Assembly (NCBI RefSeq): GCF_900637195.1
Contig: NZ_LR134356.1
Location: forward strand, 868,001 to 932,000
Length of the DNA stretch: 64,000 bases
Direction: 5' to 3'
Source: Mycolicibacterium aurum
GTDB taxonomy: Bacteria; Actinomycetota; Actinomycetes; Mycobacteriales; Mycobacteriaceae
In this document: positions 33,563 to 42,008 of the stretch, piece by piece
How positions within the stretch are numbered: position 1 is the first letter of the stretch
Layout: each line of letters opens with the position of its first letter
The notes under the pieces: model-generated
Seen by the model: the letters and a program-made list of their open reading frames with translations, nothing else
Told to the model about the DNA's origin: nothing
Database searches by the model: none
Made by a program: the position numbers and the translations under genes

Positions 33563-35041
33563 TCATGAGCCGGGGAGAAACTCGTCACCCTGCAGTGGCG
33601 TGTAGACCCGCACGGTCGGGGCGTCGGCAGCTGGGCCGAACGCAGTGAAGTTCCCGGGTGGCACGATCGACATCGGCGGTGCGATCGGGACAGCTGCGGG
33701 ATCTTCCGGAAAGGGTGGAAGCGGTTGGACCACTTGTGGAACCACGCTGTTGAAGCTCTCGACGACGCGGAGGTCTCCCACGTCTTTGTCGAAAGGCAGG
33801 CCTGTCAGTGGGCCAGCGGCGTTGTCGAAGAATGTCGGCCCTTCCTGCAGTAGCGTGGTGGTGGTACCACCCCGATCGCTGTATATCTCCAGCGCGGGGA
33901 AGGTGGTCACGTCGTCGCCGCCGACAAGCGGTCCGTTGTCCGACGGTGCAATGCCTAATGTTCCGTTGACGCTGATGCCAGAACCTTTCGCGAGGTCCTG
34001 CCCTCCGGGGGAGAACGGGTCCGCGGCGTTGTAGTGAATGAGGACAGAACCGTTCGATTGCTGCACTGCGCCGATAGACGGCGTGCCGGTGCGCACCTCG
34101 CTGGTATCGGCGTTGATCGACGGGTTCTGGCGCGCCACGACAATGCCGTTGTCGAAGTCGGTGTAGATCGTGACTCGAGAGTCTTCCGGTCCAGCGGCAG
34201 GGGAGAACCCGCGATTGTCGCCAAGATTGTTGTCATAGGGCGGTATTCCGATCGTCGGTGCCCACACGTCCTTGTTCGGAATGAAAAGGTTAGTGCGCAC
34301 GACCCCTTGGCCGGGGACCGGCTCGATACGTGCCACGACAATGTTCGCCGGCATTCCCTTGTTCTTTGGGTCATAACTGTGAGGGTCAAGGATTGATGCG
34401 GTGCGCCAATCACTCCCATTGGCCGGATCGCGACCGAACACTTCACGAAATGCTCTGATTTGATTGGCCTGGCGGTCAGCTTCGGAGGGCACCTCGTCGC
34501 CGGGTTCGGGCCCTTCATAGAAGGCATCGACGCCGTTCTGCGGGCTCTCCGGCACGTCGCCGAACCGCCGATCGTTTCCGAGCGCCTGGTACTCGCCACC
34601 GATGGTGCGGATGTTGCCGCCGACGAGGCTCAATTCGGCGTTGGCGCGGGTGACGACGTCGGCGAGGTCCGACAAGCCCTTCTGCACGATCGGCATAAGC
34701 ATCAGCTCTCCGGTCTCGCCTCGCGGAACGCTACCGGCGGCTGCGACAACCCAGTCGCGTATCGAGTCGAGGTCGCAGCGCCCACCGCTGACGATCCGCG
34801 CGGACTGGTCGACCTGCTGGGACAGTTGCTTGTCGAGAACGCCTAGGGCGCTGACGACGCGCTGATGATCGGCGTGCGCGTGCCCGTATGACGTGGAGGC
34901 GGCACCCAACCAGCGCTCTCCGGGGACAGCCTGGTCGAGGTCGGATCTGAGCCTGTCGAGATCCGAACTCCGGTCGTACGCCGACCCCGGTTGAGGGATG
35001 CCCTGACCGAACGTCATTCGCGCACTGGACCACGCCGTCAT
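33563..35041 (-). CDS. EspA/EspE-like type VII secretion effector with beta-rich C-terminus
   Basis: A 492-residue protein. The N-terminal half is helical with the EspA/EspE pattern: LDQAVPGERWLGAAS with a Trp-Gly turn, HADHQRVVSALGVLDKQL, and a second long helix pair ending NIRTIGGEYQALG. Such proteins are exported by ESX systems in mycobacteria. The C-terminal half (from about 230) is rich in Asp, Asn, Gly and Pro with beta-strand character and has no domain I recognise. No signal peptide. ATG 35041 follows CGGAG. The two small membrane proteins downstream may be functionally linked. No ESX core genes are in the window. Confidence 0.7.
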   Translation of the reverse strand: MTAWSSARMTFGQGIPQPGSAYDRSSDLDRLRSDLDQAVPGERWLGAASTSYGHAHADHQRVVSALGVLDKQLSQQVDQSARIVSGGRCDLDSIRDWVVAAAGSVPRGETGELMLMPIVQKGLSDLADVVTRANAELSLVGGNIRTIGGEYQALGNDRRFGDVPESPQNGVDAFYEGPEPGDEVPSEADRQANQIRAFREVFGRDPANGSDWRTASILDPHSYDPKNKGMPANIVVARIEPVPGQGVVRTNLFIPNKDVWAPTIGIPPYDNNLGDNRGFSPAAGPEDSRVTIYTDFDNGIVVARQNPSINADTSEVRTGTPSIGAVQQSNGSVLIHYNAADPFSPGGQDLAKGSGISVNGTLGIAPSDNGPLVGGDDVTTFPALEIYSDRGGTTTTLLQEGPTFFDNAAGPLTGLPFDKDVGDLRVVESFNSVVPQVVQPLPPFPEDPAAVPIAPPMSIVPPGNFTAFGPAADAPTVRVYTPLQGDEFLPGS

Positions 35042-35146
35042 AAACGCTCCGAGTGCACTCACCCCTCCGCAACTCCCAGCATGGACCTCATTATCGCTTC
35101 GCCCAGCTACCCGCCCGAGCACCAATTTTCAGTGCCCCGATGCCTC

Positions 35147-35929
35147 CTACGGCACCACCAGGTCACTGTCCCGCAGATCGGTGATCAGCATGTGGCCCGG
35201 CGCGTGTCCGATGGCCAGCGGCGGGCGGGACTGCATGACCGCGGCCTGCGGGGTGACCCCGCACGCCCAGAACACCGGGATCTCCCCGGGGCGGACGGTC
35301 ACCGGGTCGCCGTAGTCCGGCGCGGACAGATCGGCGATGCCCAGCGCGGCGGGGTCGCCGACATGCACCGGGGTGCCGTGCACCGACGGGTAGCGGGACG
35401 TGATCCGCACAGCGTCGGCCACCTGCTCCGGCGGCAGCGGCCGCATCGACACCACCAGCGGACCCCCGATCCGCCCCGCAGAGCGGCACGCCCGGTCGGT
35501 CCGGTACATCGGCACATTGACGCCCTCTTCGATGTGCCGCACCGACACTCCCGACTCCAGCAGTGCCGCTTCGAAACTGAAGCTGCAGCCGATCAGGAAA
35601 GCGACCAGATCGTCGGTCCAGTACTCGGTGGCGTCCGTCGTCTCGGTGACGAGCTCGCCGTCGACGTAGACGCGGTACGCCGGGATGTCGGTCCGCACAT
35701 CACCGTCGACCAGCAGCGGCCCCGCGAGCTGGCCCGGCTCCAGTACGTCCAGCACCGGGCACGGTTTCGGGTTGCGCTGCGCGAACAACATCAGGTCGAA
35801 TGCGTAGTCCCGCGGCACCGCAATCAGATTCGCCTGCGCGTACCCCGCCGACCAGCCGGCCGTCGGGGTCACCAGGCCGTCGCGGAAACGTCGCCGCGCC
35901 TCCGCCGGCGAGATCATGGCCACGTTCAT
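35147..35929 (-). CDS. Putative hydro-lyase, DUF1445 (YcsI) family
   Basis: A 260-residue protein of the DUF1445 family ([52 protein letters not shown]). The family is related to D-glutamate cyclase, which interconverts D-glutamate and 5-oxo-D-proline. It stands last in an operon with pxpB and pxpC genes, which supports a role in oxoproline or related lactam metabolism. ATG 35929 follows GGGAGGGA. The upstream open frame is spurious. Confidence 0.85.
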   Translation of the reverse strand: MNVAMISPAEARRRFRDGLVTPTAGWSAGYAQANLIAVPRDYAFDLMLFAQRNPKPCPVLDVLEPGQLAGPLLVDGDVRTDIPAYRVYVDGELVTETTDATEYWTDDLVAFLIGCSFSFEAALLESGVSVRHIEEGVNVPMYRTDRACRSAGRIGGPLVVSMRPLPPEQVADAVRITSRYPSVHGTPVHVGDPAALGIADLSAPDYGDPVTVRPGEIPVFWACGVTPQAAVMQSRPPLAIGHAPGHMLITDLRDSDLVVP

Positions 35930-35943
35930 TGCCGTCCCTCCCG

Positions 35944-36822
35944 TCAGACCCATGTCAATCGCACCTCGGCGCCCGGACGAAGCTGCGCCGCACGGTCCAC
36001 GTCCTCGTCGACCAGCACCCCGGCCACCGGGTAGCCGCCGGTGACCGGATAATCGGCGAGAAAGATGACCGGCTCGCCACCCGGCGGCACCTGGATGGCG
36101 CCGAGTCCGGCTCCCTCGCTGGGCAGTTGGCGTCCCGGGTCGCGCATCCGGACACCGGGTCCGTGCTGGGCGACGAGGCGCGCGCCGACCCGGCTGGCCC
36201 TGTCCGACACCTGCCACGTGGTAGCGACCAAGTCGTCGGCGTCGGCCAGCCAGTCGTCGCGCGGCCCCCGATGCACCCGCAGCGTGGCTTGCTCCGCGCC
36301 CACCGGTGCGATGGGCGCGAAATCCGTTGCCGGAAGCGGGAGAAAGTCGGTGCCGATGTTCAGCAGATCACCGGCGCGCAGCGGCGCAGGTCCGATGTCG
36401 GCGAGCGTGTCCCGGCTGCGTGAGCCGAGGACCTCGGTGCAGTCGATGCCGCCGCGCACCGCGACGTAGCAGCGCAGCCCGGTGCGAGCGGGCCCCAGCT
36501 CGATGACGGTGCCCGCCGGAATGTGGTGGCGGGTGTTGTGGCCCAGCGGTTTACGGATGGGACCCGATAGGATGTCGACCTCGGCGCCGGTGACGGCGAA
36601 GACGAGGGGGCTGCCTGCCCGGAACGTGAGGCCACCGAGGAGGACCTCCAGCGTGGCGGCGTCATTCGGGTTGCCGACCAGACGATTGGCCAGTGCGTGC
36701 GAGCGGCGATCTGCCGCGCCGGCGCCGCCGATGCCCATCGCGGCATGCCCGGGGCGCCCCTGATCCTGGACGGTGGTCATCGGGCCGCCGTCCACGATCT
36801 CCAGCCGGCCGCCGCCCGTCAT
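35944..36822 (-). CDS. pxpC: 5-oxoprolinase subunit C / biotin-dependent carboxyltransferase family (KipA-like)
   Basis: A 292-residue protein of the KipA/PxpC family ([62 protein letters not shown]). With PxpA and PxpB, PxpC forms the prokaryotic ATP-dependent 5-oxoprolinase that opens 5-oxoproline to glutamate. It overlaps pxpB by 4 bp. Related fused enzymes act on urea or other lactams, so the substrate is not certain. Confidence 0.88.
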   Translation of the reverse strand: MTGGGRLEIVDGGPMTTVQDQGRPGHAAMGIGGAGAADRRSHALANRLVGNPNDAATLEVLLGGLTFRAGSPLVFAVTGAEVDILSGPIRKPLGHNTRHHIPAGTVIELGPARTGLRCYVAVRGGIDCTEVLGSRSRDTLADIGPAPLRAGDLLNIGTDFLPLPATDFAPIAPVGAEQATLRVHRGPRDDWLADADDLVATTWQVSDRASRVGARLVAQHGPGVRMRDPGRQLPSEGAGLGAIQVPPGGEPVIFLADYPVTGGYPVAGVLVDEDVDRAAQLRPGAEVRLTWV

Positions 36823-37427
36823 TTGTCCACCGCCACGAACTGCACCAGGGCGCCCGGGCGCAGTAGCGCCGGCGGGTCGTTGACGAGGTCGAACAGCCGG
36901 AGCTCGGTGTGCCCGATCAGCTGCCAACCGCCGGGCGAGGCCGTCGGGTAGATGCCGCTGAACTCGTCGGCCAGTCCCACCGACCCGGCCGGGATGCTCG
37001 CGCGCGGTTCGTCGCGGCGCGGTACCACGAGCGGAGTGTCCTGGCGGACAAGGTATCCGAAGCCGGGAGCGAACCCGGTGAACGCGACTCGCCACGGCTG
37101 CGCGGTGTGCGCGGCGACCACCTGATCGGCGGTCATTTTAGTCAGGCGTGCCACCTCGTCGAGGTCCGGGCCGTCGTAGATAGTGGGTACCTCGACCACC
37201 TCACCCGCGGTGGCGGCGACCGGCGCGGGGGACAGCCGGCTGATCGCATCGCGCACGGCGGCAAGGTGTTCGGGACCGGTGGCCGACACGTAGACGGTGC
37301 GTGCCCCCGGCGCCACGTCCACCACGTCCAGTCCGGCCGCCTCGATCGCGGTTGACCACGCCAGCACCTCGTCGGCGTCGTCGACTTCGACCAGCAGGGC
37401 GCGGGCGCCGTAGGGGAGGAGTCTCAT
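36819..37427 (-). CDS. pxpB: 5-oxoprolinase subunit B (KipI-like)
   Basis: A 202-residue protein of the KipI/PxpB (carboxyltransferase domain C/D-like) family: RLLPYGARALLVEVDD at the start, VEVPTIYDGPDLDEVA, then WRVAFTGFAPGFGYLV, the family signature, and FSGIYPTASPGGWQLIG. It partners PxpC. It starts 9 bp after the transporter gene ends and overlaps pxpC. Confidence 0.9.
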   Translation of the reverse strand: MRLLPYGARALLVEVDDADEVLAWSTAIEAAGLDVVDVAPGARTVYVSATGPEHLAAVRDAISRLSPAPVAATAGEVVEVPTIYDGPDLDEVARLTKMTADQVVAAHTAQPWRVAFTGFAPGFGYLVRQDTPLVVPRRDEPRASIPAGSVGLADEFSGIYPTASPGGWQLIGHTELRLFDLVNDPPALLRPGALVQFVAVDK

Positions 37428-37436
37428 GCGGGGCGG

Positions 37437-38678
37437 TCAGCTCCACAGCTGGGAGAGGCCGCTCAGCGAGTTCCAGCCCAGGTACAGCGTCAGCAACCAC
37501 ACTGCGAGGCCAACGATCTTGAGCCACATCGGATAGCGGTATCCGCCCATCAGGTCGCGGCGCACCCAGGCCACCCACAACACCACGGTGAACCCGATCG
37601 GCAGGATGAGCCCGTTGAAGGCGCCCGCGAACACCAGCAGCGTCACCGGCGCCGCGCCGAGAATGACGAACAGCACGGCGCTGAGCGCGATGAACCCCAC
37701 CGTCAACAGGTTCTGGCGGCGGCGTGAGGTTTTCGACGACGTGAGGAACGAGACCGAGGTGTACGCGGCGCCGATCACCGACGTGATGGACGCGGCCCAC
37801 AGGATGACGCCGAAGATGACCCCGCCGGCGGCGCCGAGCGCGTACTCGAACGCCGACGCCGTGGGGTTGTCGCTGGCGAGGCTGACACCGCTGGCGGTCA
37901 CGCCGAGGATCGCCAGGAACAGCAGGGCCCGCATGATGCCGGTGACGATGATGGCGTACATCGAGCCCTTGGTGATGCGGCCGACGTTCTCCGGCCCGGT
38001 GATGCCGGTGTCGAGCAGGCGATGAGCGCCCGCGTAGGTGATGTAACCGCCCACGGTGCCGCCGACGATCGTGGTGATCGCGAGGAAGCTGATCTGCTCG
38101 GGCAGCACGGCGTTGCGCAGCGCCTCGCCCAGCGGTGGGCGCGACACGATCGCGGTGTAGGCGGTCATGGCGATCATCGCGACGCCGAGGACGACGACGA
38201 TCCGGTCGAGCGCGACGCCGGCCCGCTTGCTCAGGAAGATCGCGATGGCGATGAGCGCCGAGACCGCGCCACCGATGCGGGGGTCGAGTCCGAACATTGC
38301 GTCGGTGCCGAGCCCCGCGCCGCTGGTGTTGCCGATGTTGAACACCAGTCCGCCCACGACCACCAGCACGGCCAGCGCGTAGCCGATCCCGGGCAGCACC
38401 TTGTTGCCGAGTTCGTGGGCGCGGATCCCGGCCACCCCGATCACCCGCCAGACGTTCATCTGGACCGCGAAGTCGATGACGATCGACGCGAGGATCGCGA
38501 ATGCGAACGCCGCGCCGAGTTCGACCGTGAATTCCGTGGTCTGGGTGATGAACCCCGGCCCGACCGCGCTGGTCGCCATCAGGAACATCGCCCCGAGCAG
38601 CGCGGTCTTGGCGGGTTCCGACGGCTTGGGAGCCGTGTCGACGGACGGGTTGAGTGGTGGTCCTTCGGGAGTGGCCAT
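37437..38678 (-). CDS. NRAMP-superfamily transporter (YcsG-like)
   Basis: A 413-residue membrane protein with about 11 helices. LFLMATSAVGPGFITQTTEFTVELG replaces the metal-binding DPGN of true NRAMP metal carriers (quoted here in two parts: TSAVGPGFITQT and EFTVELG). The Bacillus relative YcsG also sits beside kipI/kipA, so the cargo is more likely an organic compound than a metal. ATG 38678 has a GGTGAGGA ribosome site. First gene of the pxp operon, divergent from a GntR regulator. Confidence 0.85.
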   Translation of the reverse strand: MATPEGPPLNPSVDTAPKPSEPAKTALLGAMFLMATSAVGPGFITQTTEFTVELGAAFAFAILASIVIDFAVQMNVWRVIGVAGIRAHELGNKVLPGIGYALAVLVVVGGLVFNIGNTSGAGLGTDAMFGLDPRIGGAVSALIAIAIFLSKRAGVALDRIVVVLGVAMIAMTAYTAIVSRPPLGEALRNAVLPEQISFLAITTIVGGTVGGYITYAGAHRLLDTGITGPENVGRITKGSMYAIIVTGIMRALLFLAILGVTASGVSLASDNPTASAFEYALGAAGGVIFGVILWAASITSVIGAAYTSVSFLTSSKTSRRRQNLLTVGFIALSAVLFVILGAAPVTLLVFAGAFNGLILPIGFTVVLWVAWVRRDLMGGYRYPMWLKIVGLAVWLLTLYLGWNSLSGLSQLWS

Positions 38679-38748
38679 GTGTCGAATCCTCACCGTGGCT
38701 GGAACGGGGCTTTCCCGCTTGTGGCGTCCTGCCGATCGTCGACCGCCG

Positions 38749-38777
38749 GTATTGCGCCTCCGTTACGCCCGCAATAC
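38749..38777. promoter_or_regulatory. Inverted repeat GTATTGCG-N13-CGCAATAC in the divergent promoter
   Basis: Perfect 8-bp arms at 38749-38756 and 38770-38777, located between the transporter and gntR genes. The two arms are about one helical turn to two turns apart centre to centre, which suits a dimeric regulator. It may be a second binding site for the GntR protein or a site for another factor. Confidence 0.5.
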
Positions 38778-38778
38778 A

Positions 38779-38793
38779 GATTGTTCAACAATC
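38779..38793. promoter_or_regulatory. GntR/FadR-type operator GATTGTTCAACAATC
   Basis: A perfect 15-bp palindrome at 38779-38793 that contains TTGT-TCA-ACAA, fitting the FadR-subfamily consensus TnGTnnnACnA. It is 32 bp before the gntR ATG and in the promoter region of the divergent pxp operon, so it is very likely the operator for both. Confidence 0.75.
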
Positions 38794-38824
38794 CCCATGT
38801 TCACACGTACCCTAATCTGGGGCG

Positions 38825-39523
38825 ATGGGCCCTGTCCACGGTTTCGACGAAGCATTACGCGCGCTGGAGAACTCCAGGCCGCGGGTTGTGCTGTCGTCGT
38901 CGTCTGACCGCGCCGCCGACGTGATCCGCGAGCACGTCGCCGCCGGGCTGTTCCGTCCCGGTGCCCGGTTACCCGAGGAGCCGATCGCCGAATCGCTCGG
39001 CATTTCCCGCAACACCCTGCGGGAAGCGCTCAGTCAGCTGATCGGCGAACGGTTGCTCGACCGGATCCCGAACCGCGGCGTGTTCGTCCGTACTCCCTCG
39101 GTCGCCGAACTGCGCGATATCTACCGGGCCCGCCGCGTCATCGAACCCGGATGCCTGCGGCTGCTGCCCAAGGACGCCGACGTCTCCGATGTCGTCGCCG
39201 CCGTAGCCAGTGGTCGCGCCGCGCTCGACGCCAACGACGGCGACGCGGTCGCGTCCGCAAATCAGCGGTTCCACCGGTCGGTGGTCGCGCTGGCCGCCAG
39301 CCCGCGGCTGGACATGGAGATGAGCCGACTGCTCGCGGAGATGCGGCTGGTGTTCTTCCGCGCCGGGCCCGCCGAGGATTTCCACGGCCCCTATGTGGAA
39401 CGCAATGAGGAGATCGCCGCTGCGCTGGCCGACGGCCGGGGACGGGCGGCCGCCGATCTGCTGGACCGTTACCTCGTGACCGCCGAGCAACATCTGCTGT
39501 CCGCGTACCCGCAGACCGACTGA
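38825..39523 (+). CDS. GntR family regulator, FadR/FCD subfamily
   Basis: A 232-residue regulator. The winged helix is clear (GARLPEEPIAESLGISRNTLREALSQL then GVFVRTPS), and the C-terminal FCD domain has the expected metal/ligand pattern (ELRDIYRARRVIEPG; HRSVVALA; RNEEIAAALADG). FCD regulators bind organic acids. It faces the pxp operon and probably represses it until 5-oxoproline or a related acid is present. The start is ATG 38825. Confidence 0.9.
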   Translation: MGPVHGFDEALRALENSRPRVVLSSSSDRAADVIREHVAAGLFRPGARLPEEPIAESLGISRNTLREALSQLIGERLLDRIPNRGVFVRTPSVAELRDIYRARRVIEPGCLRLLPKDADVSDVVAAVASGRAALDANDGDAVASANQRFHRSVVALAASPRLDMEMSRLLAEMRLVFFRAGPAEDFHGPYVERNEEIAAALADGRGRAAADLLDRYLVTAEQHLLSAYPQTD

Positions 39524-39561
39524 TAAGGGCGCGATGAATTCCGGGAGTCGGGAGGGTCGGC

Positions 39562-40065
39562 ATGGTCATGACCAACCAACAACCGGAGATCGCGCACCGC
39601 GAGCCCCAGCCGTACGCCGCGATCGGCGGCACCGTCACCATGGACCAGGTCGGTGCGATCGCTGACAGGTTTCCCGAGGTGTTCGACGCCGTTGCACGGC
39701 ACGGACGGGCGCCCAGCGGTGCGCCCTTTCTGCGGTACCGCGTGATCGACATGGACCGCGAACTTCACATCGAGGCCTGCGTCCCGATCGATGGCCCGAT
39801 GCCGGCAGATGATGCCGTATCGACCGACACACTGCCCGGCGGGCGCTACGCCGTGGTCACCCATCGCGGCCCTTTCGACGGTCTGGTCGACGCCACGGCC
39901 CGACTGCTGGACTGGGCCAACGATGAAGGTCTGCACTGGGATTCGACAGCATCCGGCGACGGTGAGGTGTGGGCGGGCCGCGTCGAGATCTACGAGACGG
40001 ATCCCTCGACCGAACCCGACCCGGCGAAATGGGAGACGACGCTGGCGTTCAAACTGGCCGACTGA
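39562..40065 (+). CDS. GyrI-like small-molecule-binding domain protein
   Basis: A 167-residue protein with the AraC effector-binding (GyrI/SbmC) fold: PYAAIGGTVTMDQVGAIADRF at the start, EACVPIDGPM, then GGRYAVVTHRGPFDGLVDATARLLDW and VEIYETDP. Stand-alone GyrI-like proteins bind small hydrophobic molecules or antagonise toxins. ATG 39562 or 39568 may be used. No DNA-binding domain is attached. Confidence 0.82.
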   Translation: MVMTNQQPEIAHREPQPYAAIGGTVTMDQVGAIADRFPEVFDAVARHGRAPSGAPFLRYRVIDMDRELHIEACVPIDGPMPADDAVSTDTLPGGRYAVVTHRGPFDGLVDATARLLDWANDEGLHWDSTASGDGEVWAGRVEIYETDPSTEPDPAKWETTLAFKLAD

Positions 40066-40149
40066 ACCCTCACGCGATGCGCTGCCGGGCGTGCAGCATT
40101 CGCCGAAATTGCGGCCGTGGTGGTCGATGGGTTTCGTTACGCTCAGCGC

Positions 40150-40590
40150 ATGGGAACGGGGCTGTCTGCGCGGCATAAGCTTCTCGTCGAGGGGCGGCAC
40201 GATTGGGTGAAGCTCTGGGACGTTCACCGCCACGTTGCCGAGGAAAGCTCAGCAGAAACCTTGGCTGAAGTTCAGAACAAAGCCGTCGGCCTTGTCAGGT
40301 CATTGATCAGCGAAGGGTTGGCCGAAGTCGGCGACCTACGCGACCATGGCGCACGATTCGAGCCGTGGACGTCGACGTTAGACGAGTCGATTCAGCGGAT
40401 ACGCGCTGCATACGTCGACCATTTCGATGATCGTGCCGGGTGGCCCGGGACGCTGTGGCTGCGAATTACTGACGAAGGCAAGCGTATTGGGCTATCGCAC
40501 CAGTCCGCCTACCAGCGTTGGATAACTGAGCTCCGCGCGCAAGGCCGGGAGGATGAGGCGTTACCGCCTGAGTTCCAGCCGCTTGAATGA
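40150..40590 (+). CDS. Hypothetical protein
   Basis: About 146 residues, mostly helical and charged, with no recognised family (HDWVKLWDVHRHVAEESS; GTLWLRITDEGKRIGLS). ATG 40150 is preceded by TACGCT at the distance expected for a leaderless promoter and has no ribosome site. GTG 40117 is an alternative. It ends 3 bp from the convergent antitoxin gene. Confidence 0.55.
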   Translation: MGTGLSARHKLLVEGRHDWVKLWDVHRHVAEESSAETLAEVQNKAVGLVRSLISEGLAEVGDLRDHGARFEPWTSTLDESIQRIRAAYVDHFDDRAGWPGTLWLRITDEGKRIGLSHQSAYQRWITELRAQGREDEALPPEFQPLE

Positions 40591-40593
40591 CGT

Positions 40594-40836
40594 TCACAGA
40601 GCCTCCGCGCCGCCCCATGCACTGCGCTCCGCCTCTGGCAGCGGCTCGTCAAAGTCCAAGGGAACGGTCAGATGTGGTAACTGGCCGAATATCCGTGCGG
40701 CAAGCTGCAACGGAACAAGCTTTGCGACGGGCCGCCCACGGTTGGTGATTGTCACCGACGCGCCGGTCCGCTCGACCTCGGCCAAGATCCGGCTCCACTG
40801 GTTCTTGGCTTCGGTGCTGGTGACCGTGCTCTCCAT
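40594..40836 (-). CDS. Phd/YefM-type antitoxin without visible toxin
   Basis: An 80-residue protein. MESTVTSTEAKNQWSRILAEV followed by VTITNRGRPVAKLVPL is the Phd/YefM DNA-binding half (the first part split here as TSTEAKNQWSRIL and VTITNRGRPVAKLVP). The C-terminus, which would bind the toxin, is short and Pro/Glu-rich. No PIN, Doc or RelE gene follows; the next frame is the convergent hypothetical gene. It may be an orphan or act on a distant toxin. Confidence 0.75.
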   Translation of the reverse strand: MESTVTSTEAKNQWSRILAEVERTGASVTITNRGRPVAKLVPLQLAARIFGQLPHLTVPLDFDEPLPEAERSAWGGAEAL

Positions 40837-40929
40837 GCAGTCACGATAAAGCTGCGTCGGCTGATCGCGCTAGCAAGAAACTGATCGATTCCGCACGCCG
40901 GTCCGCTCGCGGGGCTGGCCGACTGAGAC

Positions 40930-41850
40930 TCACGCGATGCGCTGCCGGTTGAACTCCCGGGAGAACGTCGCCGCCAGCTCGTCGGCTCGGCGGTGATACT
41001 CGACCCCGTCAAGCATGCTGTCGCCCAACGCATATCGCGACGCCAGCCGCGCCAGCGCGTCAGCGCCCTCGTTGAGCGGCTCGCCCCGGTGACCCTTGAC
41101 CCACACCGGGGTGATCCGGTCGCGGTCCTCGCGGATCATCTGCTGGGCCCGCACCAGTCCCGGGGTCTTGCCACTCTCGCGGTATATCGCATACCCCTCG
41201 GGGAGCACGTCGTCGCCGTCCCGCCACCGCTGCACCATCTCCACGGCGAGCCTGCTGTCGCTCAGCACCGTGATGTCGCGTCCACGTAGCTTCTGCACGG
41301 CAGCCCCGATCGCCCGCAGCTCGGCGACCAACACCACCTGTGGGCCGATCAGCTTCGTCGAATGCCGCAGACCCTGCATGCCGTACTCACCCGACGAGGC
41401 GAGCCACCCGTAGCCGGTGAACTTGCCCCGCACCGAACCGTCCGTGGCGACGCACACCGGCGCGGGCGCCGTCACCTCGCGCAGCCCCGCCCAGGCCCGG
41501 CGCATCAGCTCCTCGTCGGAGAGCCTGGCCCGCTCGATCCAGACACCCGGCATCAGCAGCGCCACCTCGTCCCGCAGCGCCCACAGCGTGCTCCGCGCGG
41601 GCACCTGCACCAGAAACCGGATGCGCTCCGCGGCCGACGTCTCGCGAATGCGACTGATGGCATCGAGGGTCGCCGTGTCGGCGGACTCCGCCTCCACGGT
41701 GCCCGACCAGCGCTGCGCGTCGGAGCTCGCCGAGTACGCGAACACCGAGCGGCCGCAGCCGCGCACCGCGAGCGCCACCGTCGTCATCGGGCGTGAACGC
41801 GCCGACACGATGTCGACCGGTCGGGGCATGACGTGCGGTTTCGGTGCCAT
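40930..41850 (-). CDS. RNase H-domain protein
   Basis: A 306-residue protein. The N-terminal half (about 1-130) is unassigned. The C-terminal half is an RNase HI fold with VATDGSVRGKFTGYGWLAS (first Asp), VAELRAIGAA (Glu), VLSDSRLAVEMV (Asp) and VWVKGHRGEPLNEGADALARLA (His and last Asp). It probably cuts RNA in RNA-DNA hybrids. ATG 41850 follows GGGAGGAG and is preferred to ATG 41901. Confidence 0.85.
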   Translation of the reverse strand: MAPKPHVMPRPVDIVSARSRPMTTVALAVRGCGRSVFAYSASSDAQRWSGTVEAESADTATLDAISRIRETSAAERIRFLVQVPARSTLWALRDEVALLMPGVWIERARLSDEELMRRAWAGLREVTAPAPVCVATDGSVRGKFTGYGWLASSGEYGMQGLRHSTKLIGPQVVLVAELRAIGAAVQKLRGRDITVLSDSRLAVEMVQRWRDGDDVLPEGYAIYRESGKTPGLVRAQQMIREDRDRITPVWVKGHRGEPLNEGADALARLASRYALGDSMLDGVEYHRRADELAATFSREFNRQRIA

Positions 41851-42008
41851 ATCCGTCTCCTCCCAGGGGGACGTCACTGTATGGCGAAGGTCTGACATCA
41901 CAGGGGTCCGACCGTGCGCGACGGCGCGACCGGCCCGAAGTCGATAGGCTCGCGAGGGTTGCCGACGTGCGTATGAGCGGCGCTTGCGAACTGTGAGGAA
42001 CGAAGTCC

